A DNA stretch of 64,000 nucleotides from NCBI GenBank assembly GCA_016712355.1, contig JADJRF010000005.1, positions 248,001 through 312,000 on the forward strand. Reading direction: 5' to 3'. The notes under the pieces were generated by a model. It saw only the letters and a program-made list of their open reading frames with translations. It was not told the DNA's origin and did not search any database. Positions within the stretch are counted from its first letter, which is position 1. Every line of letters begins with the position of its first letter. This document shows positions 52,353 through 60,365 of this stretch, in pieces. This DNA is from Vampirovibrionales bacterium (GTDB taxonomy: Bacteria > Cyanobacteriota > Vampirovibrionia > Vampirovibrionales > Vampirovibrionaceae). The position numbers and the translations under genes are program-made.

Positions 52353-52937
52353 TCAGCGACGCGCGTCGTGCTGGGCCAGCGCTTGATTTTGAAGCGAGAC
52401 GACTTGCTGATAGGCGTCTTCGCTGTCGTGATGCCGCCCCAGTAAGTGCAACAAGCCATGAGCCAGACGCTCGCGCAAAAAACGTGCGGCATCGCCGCGA
52501 TGCGCAGGTTCTTCATCGACATGCGCCAGCGCCCATTCCCACGACAAGAATACGCTGCCCAGTTGCGCCGTCGGCAGGCGGGCCCACTGCGCGCGCTGAG
52601 GCGATTCGGCAAACAGGCTGAAGGTCAGCACATCGGTCGCGCCGGTTTTCTGGCGATACTGCTCGTTAAGTTCGGCCATGTCAGCGTCATTCACCAGAAT
52701 AATCTCTGCTTCCCAGCGCTGGCCGTTCGCTCGCAGGTCCAACGCCTGCGGAATACCCGCCGCAATGAACGTCTCAATCGCATCCTGACAAAAATCCGCA
52801 AACCCCGCGACAAAATCCCGAAACCAGGGCGGCGGGGACGAAGACATGGGCGCACCCTGCCAGAATAAGATGGCGATGAGAGGCGGGGCTTGCGTTTCGC
52901 TCAATAAAAGCAGCGATGGCTGCGGGGCGTTCTGCAT
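52353..52937 (-). CDS. ybeY: Endoribonuclease / rRNA maturation factor YbeY
   Basis: Zinc metalloprotein needed for 16S rRNA 3'-end maturation and ribosome quality control. The zinc motif HGLLHLLGRHHD supplies three His in the HxxxHxxxxxH arrangement, and KTGATDVLTFSL precedes it as in the family. Two positions are unusual: the normally conserved Asp before the first zinc strand (GD(I/L)) is Ser in LGSVFLSWEWA, and the usual GYDH reads GRHH. Homology is clear from about residue 35; an ATG at 52847 is a possible alternative start. pgpH lies 17 bases upstream on the same strand, the common order. Confidence 0.88.
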   Translation of the reverse strand: MQNAPQPSLLLLSETQAPPLIAILFWQGAPMSSSPPPWFRDFVAGFADFCQDAIETFIAAGIPQALDLRANGQRWEAEIILVNDADMAELNEQYRQKTGATDVLTFSLFAESPQRAQWARLPTAQLGSVFLSWEWALAHVDEEPAHRGDAARFLRERLAHGLLHLLGRHHDSEDAYQQVVSLQNQALAQHDARR

Positions 52938-52954
52938 CAGGACAGCCCGCTCTC

Positions 52955-55303
52955 TCAGGCCTGCTGCTGCGTTTTGCCCGACTCGTCTTCCGGCGAAGGA
53001 GCCGGAGGCGGGACAGCTTTGAGCGTCGCGCCGCGCGTGAGGTCACTGGGCGTTTGCGGCAACGGCGTTTCGGGCAGCTTCTTGCCGAGTTCTTTAATCA
53101 CCGTTTGCTGATACTCAATACGATGGTGCTGAATCCCGCGAAGAACGCGCACAAAGGTTTCTTTCACCAGTTGAATATCGCGGAACGTGATGGGGCAATT
53201 GTCAAACTGGCCATCATCAATGCGGGCCTGAACAATTTTATCGATGCGCTCTTCAATTTGCCCCACCGTAGGATTCTTCAGAGCCCGCACGGCGGATTCG
53301 CAGGCATCGGCCATCATTACGATAGCGGTTTCGCGCGATTGCGGCTTGGGGCCCGGGTAGCGAAACTGCGACTTGCTGACGTTCTCTTTACCTTCCTGAA
53401 TGCAGGCCTGATTATAGAAGAATCCCGCCAGCATGGTGCCGTGATGCTCGGTCATAAAGTCCATCAGCATATCGGGCAAGTGATGGTGGCGCGCCATTTC
53501 GAGGCTATCGCGCGGGTGCGCGGTAATCACCATCTTGCTGAGGCGCGGCGTGAGCTTGTCATGCGGGTTTTCCGCGCCAAAGTACGCCTGATTCTCGATG
53601 AAAAACAGCGGGCGCTTCATCTTGCCGATATCGTGATACAGACTGCCCACGCGCGTCAGCAGCGCATTGGCGCCGATGGTCTCAGCCGCAGCCTCGGAGA
53701 GGCTGGCCACCATCAGGCTGTGGTGAAACGTTCCGGGCGCTTCGTATTGCATGCGCTTGAGCAGCGGATTGTCGTGATTGCCCAGCTCCAGCAAGGTATA
53801 GGGCGATACCAGCCGAAAGCCCGATTCCAGAAACGGCAGGATGCCGATGGTCAGCGCGGCGGACAGAAAGCCGCCGACCAGGCCCCAGGCGGCGTCTGAG
53901 GCGATCGACGTCCAGCCGCTGGGGTTGGGCGTCCCGAAAATCAACGACACGGCCAGAATCAGCGCCAGATTGGTCAGGCTAATATACAGGCCCGCCCACA
54001 TTAATTGGCCTCGATCGCAGAAATTCAGCTTGCGGGTCAGCGTGTAGATCCCGACCAGACTGCCGATGAGCAGGACAATCATGGTCGGCATGCCGGTCTT
54101 CAGCGTCAGCGCCATCAGGAAGACCAGCAGGGTCGTCATAAAAGCGCCCAGACGCGGATGCGTGAAAATGGCCAGCGTCAGCGCATAGGTCGCCAGCGGG
54201 AAGAAATATGGCGATGCCGCAGCGTCCGATTGCATCGTCCAGCGTTGGATCATCGCATAGACCACCGCAAAGGCGGTTGTCATGGTCATCACCAGCAGCC
54301 CATACCCCGGGCGGAAGAACTCGCTGCGGTTAAACTGGCGCATGTAGGTCCAGATGGTCGCGGTAAACATGCCGCACAGCAGCATGACGCCCAAAAAGCC
54401 GGGCCAATTCACGCCCTTGACGGATTTTCCGATTTTTTCCAGCGCCGCCTCCTGCGCTGGCGTCAATCGATCGCCCTTGGCGACGATGCGCTCGCCCTTG
54501 GCAAAGCGATGCATCACCGGGCTGACGTGATCGGCGGCTTCACGACGCAAGCGCGCCATTTCCTGATCATCAACGACAATTGTCGGCATAATCATCGACC
54601 AGACGAGTCGGCGCACAATCTGGGCATGACTGCGTTTGGCCGAAGGCGGCATGGCGCGGGTGATCAGCGTATCGCGGTCCTGAAAATACGCGTCGCGCGA
54701 AATACCGGATTTGAGCAAACGATCGATGGTGTAATCGATCGACATGGTCAGTTGGTACCAGTCGTCATCGCTCAGCCGCTGATAAAACAGGCCATTGAAG
54801 ATCACGTCGTCTTCAGGGTTTTCGGCCAGTTGCGCGATGCCATCGAAGGCCTGACGTTTACTGGCAAGCGTTTTCAGCCGTCCATTGGCGCGAATGCGCC
54901 CGAGTTGCTCCAGGAGGCTGCGCTTGTTTTCCAGAATCCTGCGATCAAAGGTTTGACGCGGCATTAAGACCGGGGTCGCCTCGACATTCAGTTGGGCCGC
55001 CTCCTGTTGGCGGCGCGTTTCGGCCTGATCCAGCACCTCCAGCGCATAGGGCGCAAAAAATGTTCGCTTGCTCACGCCGCTGTCCACGGTTTTTTCGACG
55101 GCCAGATAATCAAAGCCGAGAATAAAGCTCAGCGACAGAAACGTCAGCGCGCCGAGGAGCACGGTCAGACCGGTGGGCGACAAGAAGGCGGCCATTAGCC
55201 GTTTGACGTGTCGGGTCGCGCGATCAGATAACGTGGTTTCTACATCGTCCAACGCCAACGGGCTGACGCGGGGCGGTTCCTTGTCTCGATGCGTCGTAGG
55301 CAT
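52955..55303 (-). CDS. 7TM-HD phosphodiesterase (PgpH-like)
   Basis: Membrane protein with an extracytoplasmic 7TMR-HDED domain, seven transmembrane helices and a cytoplasmic HD domain. The HD part has MQYEAPGTFHHSLMVASLSE, GSLYHDIGKMKRPLFF, and TEHHGTMLAGFFYNQA; the HD pair is in YHDIGK. Firmicute homologues (PgpH) hydrolyse cyclic di-AMP; cyanobacterial relatives exist. The 782 residues from the ATG at 55303 are typical; a 46-codon upstream extension is open but does not look coding. It is followed by ybeY, an arrangement shared with Firmicutes and cyanobacteria. A c-di-AMP role here is inference. Confidence 0.92.
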   Translation of the reverse strand: MPTTHRDKEPPRVSPLALDDVETTLSDRATRHVKRLMAAFLSPTGLTVLLGALTFLSLSFILGFDYLAVEKTVDSGVSKRTFFAPYALEVLDQAETRRQQEAAQLNVEATPVLMPRQTFDRRILENKRSLLEQLGRIRANGRLKTLASKRQAFDGIAQLAENPEDDVIFNGLFYQRLSDDDWYQLTMSIDYTIDRLLKSGISRDAYFQDRDTLITRAMPPSAKRSHAQIVRRLVWSMIMPTIVVDDQEMARLRREAADHVSPVMHRFAKGERIVAKGDRLTPAQEAALEKIGKSVKGVNWPGFLGVMLLCGMFTATIWTYMRQFNRSEFFRPGYGLLVMTMTTAFAVVYAMIQRWTMQSDAAASPYFFPLATYALTLAIFTHPRLGAFMTTLLVFLMALTLKTGMPTMIVLLIGSLVGIYTLTRKLNFCDRGQLMWAGLYISLTNLALILAVSLIFGTPNPSGWTSIASDAAWGLVGGFLSAALTIGILPFLESGFRLVSPYTLLELGNHDNPLLKRMQYEAPGTFHHSLMVASLSEAAAETIGANALLTRVGSLYHDIGKMKRPLFFIENQAYFGAENPHDKLTPRLSKMVITAHPRDSLEMARHHHLPDMLMDFMTEHHGTMLAGFFYNQACIQEGKENVSKSQFRYPGPKPQSRETAIVMMADACESAVRALKNPTVGQIEERIDKIVQARIDDGQFDNCPITFRDIQLVKETFVRVLRGIQHHRIEYQQTVIKELGKKLPETPLPQTPSDLTRGATLKAVPPPAPSPEDESGKTQQQA

Positions 55304-55653
55304 GGGGGCTGCTCTAAAGCCTCTGAATCGGAGGGGCGCAATGGGTTTTCCAAGGTGGAAAACGGGCAAATGTCGGGCTGGCAAAACGCCCAAAGGGCGT
55401 CGGCGGTGTTGGAATTGTACCCTATTTGAAAGGGGATTCATCAGACGCCTGTTTGCCCGTTTTGGCGAGCAAAGCAGCGCTTTCCCTGATTGTAAGGGGC
55501 CTTTGACGCCGCGGTCTCCTCCATTCAGAGGATACGGAAACCCTGCGCATCCGTCGATACCCGGTTCATCCCCTTCATTTTGCAGGTTTCAAGAACCGGT
55601 GACAGAAACAAACGAGCGTCCAGCCCCGACTCGCCCCAATGGAGATGGTTTCC

Positions 55654-55875
55654 ATGACCCATTCTCGTGAATCGCGCCTGGCGGCGCCGGACGTCGAGTT
55701 GATTTTGAGCGGCGTCGCTGGCGACGAGCGTATCGCGCGCGACGCCACGTTTCCAGGCCATCCGCGCCCGGCGCGCGTCAACGTCAAGACGCTGAGCGCG
55801 CTCAAACGATTTCAACATCCTGAGCGTTTTGCCAAAGCGCAGTTTTATAACCGTGTGTATCAGGCTCCCCAGTAA
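55654..55875 (+). CDS. Small hypothetical protein, 73 aa
   Basis: No recognised family. Strand-rich start (APDVELILSGVAGDERIARD) and a basic helical tail (NVKTLSALKRFQHPERFAKA). The ATG at 55654 is preferred because GGAG lies about 9 bases upstream; an in-frame ATG at 55639 would absorb it. Lies between diverging pgpH and the glycosylase gene. Reality is moderately supported by the ribosome site only. Confidence 0.45.
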   Translation: MTHSRESRLAAPDVELILSGVAGDERIARDATFPGHPRPARVNVKTLSALKRFQHPERFAKAQFYNRVYQAPQ

Positions 55876-55952
55876 GCCTCTCGCCCGGGTGAATCCCTCC
55901 GTGGTAAAATTTCCCGCAATCAGCGCCCGTTCGCGTTTGGGGGAAATCCGCC

Positions 55953-56612
55953 ATGCAAAGCTCGCTCTTGCCCGCCGCCGATGCGCAGGCGCCAACCCGC
56001 CAGTCGCCGCAGGCGATCGAGGCGGCGTTAGCAACGATCGCCAGTCAGGCGGCTACGTGTCAGCAATGCGCCCTGTGCCAAGGCCGGACGCACTCGGTCT
56101 TTTCGCGCGGTAATCCGCATGCGCCGCTGATGTTGATTGGCGAAGGCCCCGGTCAGCATGAAGACGAAACCGGCCTGCCCTTTGTCGGCAAGGCCGGCCA
56201 ACTGCTGGATCGGATTCTGGCCTCGATGGCAATTGATCGCGATCGCGATATTTACATCTGCAACATCGTCAAATGCCGCCCGCCGCAGAATCGCGCGCCG
56301 CTGCCGGAAGAAATGGCCGCCTGTCGCCCTTATCTGCAAGCCCAGATTGATCTCATTCAGCCGCGCCTGATTCTGCTGGCTGGCGCTACCGCGCTAAAAG
56401 GCGCGCTGAATTTGAGCGGCATTACGCGCCTGCGCGGGCGCTGGCTGCCAACGCCGTTCCATGGCGCGGTGGCGATGCCGGTTTTTCATCCGTCGTATTT
56501 GCTGCGCTACGCGTCTAAAGAAAAAGGCAGTCCCAAGTGGCTCACCTGGCAGGACATTCAGGAAGTGCGCCGCGCGCTGGACGCCCTGCCGCAGATGCCG
56601 ACGGCGCAATAG
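55953..56612 (+). CDS. Type-4 (iron-sulphur) uracil-DNA glycosylase
   Basis: Removes uracil from DNA to begin base-excision repair. The family-4 motif GEGPGQHEDETGLPFVGKAG, the Cys cluster ligands (CQQCALC at 36-42, Cys107 in NIVKCRPPQNR, Cys124) and the C-terminal HPSYLLR are present. 219 residues, normal. Its ribosome site (GGGGGAAA) can pair with an upstream ATTTCCC (55908-55914), which could mask it. Confidence 0.92.
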   Translation: MQSSLLPAADAQAPTRQSPQAIEAALATIASQAATCQQCALCQGRTHSVFSRGNPHAPLMLIGEGPGQHEDETGLPFVGKAGQLLDRILASMAIDRDRDIYICNIVKCRPPQNRAPLPEEMAACRPYLQAQIDLIQPRLILLAGATALKGALNLSGITRLRGRWLPTPFHGAVAMPVFHPSYLLRYASKEKGSPKWLTWQDIQEVRRALDALPQMPTAQ

Positions 56613-56710
56613 AAACTGCGCCAGTTTGTTTGTGGGATGATAGAAGGCGTATCGCCTGCGGACGTCGCGTACGCGCCCGCCGATTGTAAGCACTGACAGG
56701 ATTATCCGCC

Positions 56711-57478
56711 ATGACTGACCGCGCCGATGGCCGACAAAATGACGAACTGCGTCCGATTCGCATCATCCGGCGCTATACGCGCCATGCGGCGGGCTCTGTG
56801 CTGATGTGTTACGGCGATACGCACGTATTGGCGACCGCCAGCATCGAAGAACGCGTGCCGCGCCATGTTTATCACGGCCCCAACGATCAGGCAGGCTGGT
56901 TGACGGCGGAATATTCTCTCCTGCCCGGCTCTACCAACACGCGCACCCATCGCGAGCGCTACAAGCTGTCCGGCAGGACGGCGGAAATCCAGCGCCTGAT
57001 TGGGCGTTCATTGCGCGCCTGCATCGATCTCAGCCGTCTGGGTCAGCGGACGATTACCATTGACGCCGACGTGCTGCAAGCCGACGGCGGGACGCGCGTC
57101 GCAGCCATTACCGGCGGCTACGTCGCCTTAATGGACGCCTTGCGCCATTTGCAACGCGCGGGCAAATTGGGCGAGATTCCGCTGATATCGCCTGTGGCGG
57201 CGGTCAGCGTCGGCGTCATCGACGGCGATCCGCGCCTCGACTTAAATTACGAAGAAGACGTGACGGCCGAAGTCGACGCCAATGTCGTGATGAATGGCGA
57301 CGGCGCGTATATCGAGGTACAGGCGACGTCTGAGAAAGCGCCTTGCCGCCCCGAGGATCTTCAGCGCATGCTCGACTACGCCAAAACCGGCGTCGAGCGC
57401 CTGCTGAAGGCACAGGCCGACGCTCTGGCCCAGGATCTCGACGACGCAGCCCCCCCCCAGATTCTCGCCCAAGGCTGA
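56711..57478 (+). CDS. rph: Ribonuclease PH
   Basis: Phosphorolytic 3'-exoribonuclease that trims tRNA precursors. Motifs: GSVLMCYGDTHVLATASIEE, GWLTAEYSLLPGSTNTRTHR, LSGRTAEIQRLIGRSLRA and DADVLQADGGTRVAAITGGY, with the phosphate-binding Arg/Thr and Asp residues. 255 residues, with a short Ala/Pro-rich tail encoded by a run of nine C (57450-57458). hisS starts 17 bases later, so the two are probably co-transcribed. Confidence 0.95.
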   Translation: MTDRADGRQNDELRPIRIIRRYTRHAAGSVLMCYGDTHVLATASIEERVPRHVYHGPNDQAGWLTAEYSLLPGSTNTRTHRERYKLSGRTAEIQRLIGRSLRACIDLSRLGQRTITIDADVLQADGGTRVAAITGGYVALMDALRHLQRAGKLGEIPLISPVAAVSVGVIDGDPRLDLNYEEDVTAEVDANVVMNGDGAYIEVQATSEKAPCRPEDLQRMLDYAKTGVERLLKAQADALAQDLDDAAPPQILAQG

Positions 57479-57495
57479 GAGGAGCCCGGCCCGCG

Positions 57496-58806
57496 ATGAC
57501 CCGCGATCCGTCGAACGCCTGCGCCTCACAAGCCGCCGCGCGTCCCACCCCGCAACGTCTGCGCGGAATGCGAGACCTGCTGCCCACCCTTGCCGATCCC
57601 GAAACCACGCGTTGGCGCGCGCTCGAAGACGCCATTCGTCGTTGCATGGCGCAGAACGCTTATCAGGAAATCCGCGCGCCGCTGCTGGAAGAGACTGCGT
57701 TATTTTCGCGCAGCGTTGGCGAAGAAACCGACATTGTGCATAAAGAAATGTACAGCTTCGCCAAAGGCGACGAGCAGCTGACGCTACGCCCCGAAGGCAC
57801 TGCTGGCGTCGTGCGGGCGTATATTCAGGGCCTGACGCGCGAACCCAAGCCGGTGAAACTCTTTTACATCGGCCCCATGTTTCGCCATGAGCGCCCGCAG
57901 GCCGGACGCCTTCGGCAGTTTCATCAGGCGGGCGTGGAAGTGTTTGGCGATGCAGGCCCCTTCATGGATGTGGCCGTCATTCGCCTGGCCCTGTCGCTGT
58001 TTGAGACGCTGGGCCTGGGCGATTTAACGCTGCACGTGAATAACATCGGCGACGCAGCCTCGCGAACAGCCTTTTTTCATGGATTTCGCGAGCGTCTGGC
58101 CCCGCATCTGTCCAAAACCTGCCCGACGTGTCAGCGTCGCTATACGTCAAACCCGTTTCGGATGCTGGACTGCAAAACCGAGACGTGCCAGGCCCTGTAC
58201 GCCGACCCATCGATCGAGACGTATCTCGCTGGCCAGTGGCAGAGCGATGCCAGCCGCGAGCACTTCAACGCCGTGCTAAACGGGCTGGACAGCCTCGGCG
58301 CGCACTATGAGGTGAATCATCGCCTGGTACGCGGACTCGATTATTACAATGCGACGGTCTTTGAGATCGTCTCTTCTCAACTGGGCGCACAGGGAACGGT
58401 TTGCGGCGGCGGACGATACGACGCGCTGGTGCAGGAACTGGGCGGACCCGCCACGCCGGGCGTCGGCTGGGCGCTGGGTATGGAACGCCTGCTCAGCCTG
58501 TGCGCGCAACACGCGCTGCCCACAGACCCCGCGCTCGATTATTATCTGGTGACGGATCGCCCGCTGGAAGCCATGCGGATTGCCGAAACGCTGCGCGCGC
58601 GCGGCTTTGCCGCCGACACGGATCTCAGCGGCAAAGGCTTTGGCAAGCAACTCGCTGCGGCCGATAAGCGCGGCGCGCGCTTCGCCGTGATTCTGGGCGA
58701 GGCGGAAGCCGCCGCCCACACGCTCACGCTGAAAATTCTTGCCAGCGGCGAGCAGCGCACGCTGTCGCAAGACGACTTCTGGGCGTCTTTCGCCGCAGAG
58801 GGTTAA
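57496..58806 (+). CDS. hisS: Histidyl-tRNA synthetase
   Basis: Class II aminoacyl-tRNA synthetase. PQRLRGMRDLLP near the N-terminus, motif 1 around EIRAPLLEETALFSRSVGEE, motif 2 KLFYIGPMFRHERPQAGRLR followed by QFHQAGVEVFG, the histidine-A motif LVRGLDYYNATVFEI, and motif 3 GVGWALGMERLL. A C-terminal anticodon domain ends the 436 residues. The ATG at 57496 has GAGAGGAG about 11 bases upstream; the open frame before it is rph shadow. Confidence 0.96.
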   Translation: MTRDPSNACASQAAARPTPQRLRGMRDLLPTLADPETTRWRALEDAIRRCMAQNAYQEIRAPLLEETALFSRSVGEETDIVHKEMYSFAKGDEQLTLRPEGTAGVVRAYIQGLTREPKPVKLFYIGPMFRHERPQAGRLRQFHQAGVEVFGDAGPFMDVAVIRLALSLFETLGLGDLTLHVNNIGDAASRTAFFHGFRERLAPHLSKTCPTCQRRYTSNPFRMLDCKTETCQALYADPSIETYLAGQWQSDASREHFNAVLNGLDSLGAHYEVNHRLVRGLDYYNATVFEIVSSQLGAQGTVCGGGRYDALVQELGGPATPGVGWALGMERLLSLCAQHALPTDPALDYYLVTDRPLEAMRIAETLRARGFAADTDLSGKGFGKQLAAADKRGARFAVILGEAEAAAHTLTLKILASGEQRTLSQDDFWASFAAEG

Positions 58807-58850
58807 CGAGACGGCTCTCCTTCGTTTGACCGAGAAAGCCGTTACATTTC

Positions 58851-58881
58851 TTGACACTCCCCCCGCCGCCCGCGTTATGCT
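58851..58881 (+). promoter_or_regulatory. Promoter of the DUF4231-like gene
   Basis: A consensus TTGACA (58851-58856) is followed after 18-19 bp by TTATGC/TATGCT (58875-58881). The start of transcription would be near 58888, about 33 nt before the ATG at 58921. Confidence 0.55.
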
Positions 58882-58920
58882 GACGTTCGTAAACCCTTGC
58901 GAACAGAGGACAGGCGTGTC

Positions 58921-59541
58921 ATGGAGAAGTCGTTACAGCCGGAAGACGTGGCAATCAAGCGTCTTAACAGCGCTATTTCAGAGTACCGGAGGCTTTGCCT
59001 TAAAAACCACCTGCTTTACACCACGTGTAAGTCATTGGCGATTATTCTGGCGGCGATGATTCCCCTGATTGGCGTGTTTGAGCCCACGACCACTATTCTG
59101 CTGCCCCTGATGCCGGTAAAAGTCACGCCCATCCAACTGGCAGCGATTCTCGGGGCGATGAGCGCCATCGTGCATAGCTTTGAATCGTTCTTCCAGTTCC
59201 ATCGCCAGTGGATTCATACGAGTTTGACCGAAGATGCCCTGACTCGCGAAAAATATCTCTATCTGACCCAGGTAGAGCCTTACGAACAGAGCCATCATCG
59301 TTATAAAGCGCTGGCCCGACGCGTGGAAACAATTCTGGAGAAAGCCAATTGTCAGTGGGCCTCGCGAGACGCCAATCCGAGCGCCGCCTCAGCCGAGCGC
59401 CCGACGGTGCTGACGCCGAAAATTACCAGCGCCGTGATTACTTCGGAAACGCAAAGCCTTAACGATGCCGAAGGGCCATTTGCGCAAAGCGCGACCACCA
59501 CGGCCGTTACCTCGGTCGATTTACAAACGGCGGCCCGTTAA
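58921..59541 (+). CDS. DUF4231/SLATT-like two-helix membrane protein
   Basis: 206 residues. A charged N-terminal helix leads into two close hydrophobic segments (about 38-58 and 70-92), then a helical arm with HSFESFFQFHRQWIHTSLTE and EKYLYLTQVEPYE, a pattern I associate with the DUF4231 part of the SLATT superfamily. The last 75 residues are Thr/Ser/Ala-rich and disordered. SLATT proteins are proposed membrane effectors in nucleotide-signalling defence systems, but isolated members also exist and no nucleotidyltransferase is adjacent here. AGAGGACAGG precedes the ATG. Domain call is by eye and needs a profile search. Confidence 0.65.
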   Translation: MEKSLQPEDVAIKRLNSAISEYRRLCLKNHLLYTTCKSLAIILAAMIPLIGVFEPTTTILLPLMPVKVTPIQLAAILGAMSAIVHSFESFFQFHRQWIHTSLTEDALTREKYLYLTQVEPYEQSHHRYKALARRVETILEKANCQWASRDANPSAASAERPTVLTPKITSAVITSETQSLNDAEGPFAQSATTTAVTSVDLQTAAR

Positions 59542-59656
59542 GACGTTTCACTGGCACAAAATCCCCTTCAGTCGTTTTACAGGAAATATCAAGCGACTCT
59601 CTTCTGCGTGAGTCAGGGGGACTCCCGCATGCCAGAGAAGGGGATTTAACAACGCC

Positions 59657-60289
59657 ATGATCACTCCAACGTCTGTCATAACGCCCGCCCGCGCGATGGG
59701 CCTTGCCGCCACGGGGTTTGCCGTATGGATGATGAAAGGCAGCTACGACGATATTTCTGGCGCATGGCAGGTACGATCTGACGCGCTGGAATGGCGTAAT
59801 ACGTACGAGCTGATGCATCGAAACCGCGGCCTCTTTAACGGCTTGGGCATGGAAGGCCTCGTGTCGCGTTATAACTACCTGACGACCAACGGCCCGATGG
59901 ACCTCTTTCTCAATTTCAATCAGGCCATGGTCAGGGTGAACGGCCTGTTTAATGAGGTGCTGACCCTGCCGCTGCTGGGACTGGCCGCAGGCGGGTTATA
60001 CGCAGGCGGATTCAAGCCGCATCGTTGGGTCGCCGCAGGCGGTCGCGCGATCTGGCAAACGCAGGCGCTGCAAAGCATCGGGCGCGGCATCAGCTCGCTT
60101 GCGCGCAGCGTCGGATTCGGCTTTGTCCGTAAAGGCTTGGGCTTTTTGGTGGGCATGGGCTGGAAAAGCGTTCCCCTGCTCGCGGGCCTCGCCTTATTTG
60201 GGCATCAGTTTTCGCGCTCCCTCAGCGGCGATGAAACCCGCAGCCTGTTCTATAACGATATTTACGAGAGAGGCCGCACCGCGCCTTAA
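59657..60289 (+). CDS. Hypothetical membrane-associated protein, 210 aa
   Basis: No recognised family. A hydrophobic N-terminal segment (ARAMGLAATGFAVWMMKGSY, about 12-31), a soluble stretch, then two Gly/Leu-rich hydrophobic segments (about 97-118 and 160-185, the latter VGMGWKSVPLLAGLALFGH). Gly-rich helices suggest packing into an assembly. It may be co-transcribed with the DUF4231-like gene 115 bases upstream. Converges with katE; a hairpin lies between them. Confidence 0.65.
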   Translation: MITPTSVITPARAMGLAATGFAVWMMKGSYDDISGAWQVRSDALEWRNTYELMHRNRGLFNGLGMEGLVSRYNYLTTNGPMDLFLNFNQAMVRVNGLFNEVLTLPLLGLAAGGLYAGGFKPHRWVAAGGRAIWQTQALQSIGRGISSLARSVGFGFVRKGLGFLVGMGWKSVPLLAGLALFGHQFSRSLSGDETRSLFYNDIYERGRTAP

Positions 60290-60312
60290 TTGCAGCATAT
60301 TTTCAAATAAAA

Positions 60313-60343
60313 CGCCCCGTCTGCGGCTCGCGGAAACGGGGCG
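60313..60343 (-). terminator. Terminator between the 210-aa gene and katE
   Basis: CGCCCCGT (60313-60320) and ACGGGGCG (60336-60343) form an 8-bp stem. Read on the minus strand it is followed by TTTTATTTG, a good uridine tract for katE; on the plus strand only CTTC follows, so the main direction is minus. Confidence 0.75.
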
Positions 60344-60365
60344 CTTCAGTGAATTAACGCGCCTC

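Noticed and set aside
55525..56034. 169-codon minus-strand frame opposite the 73-aa gene and the glycosylase start
   Set aside because: Arg/Ala-rich composition typical of an antisense shadow in GC-rich DNA; it covers the start of a well-supported gene.
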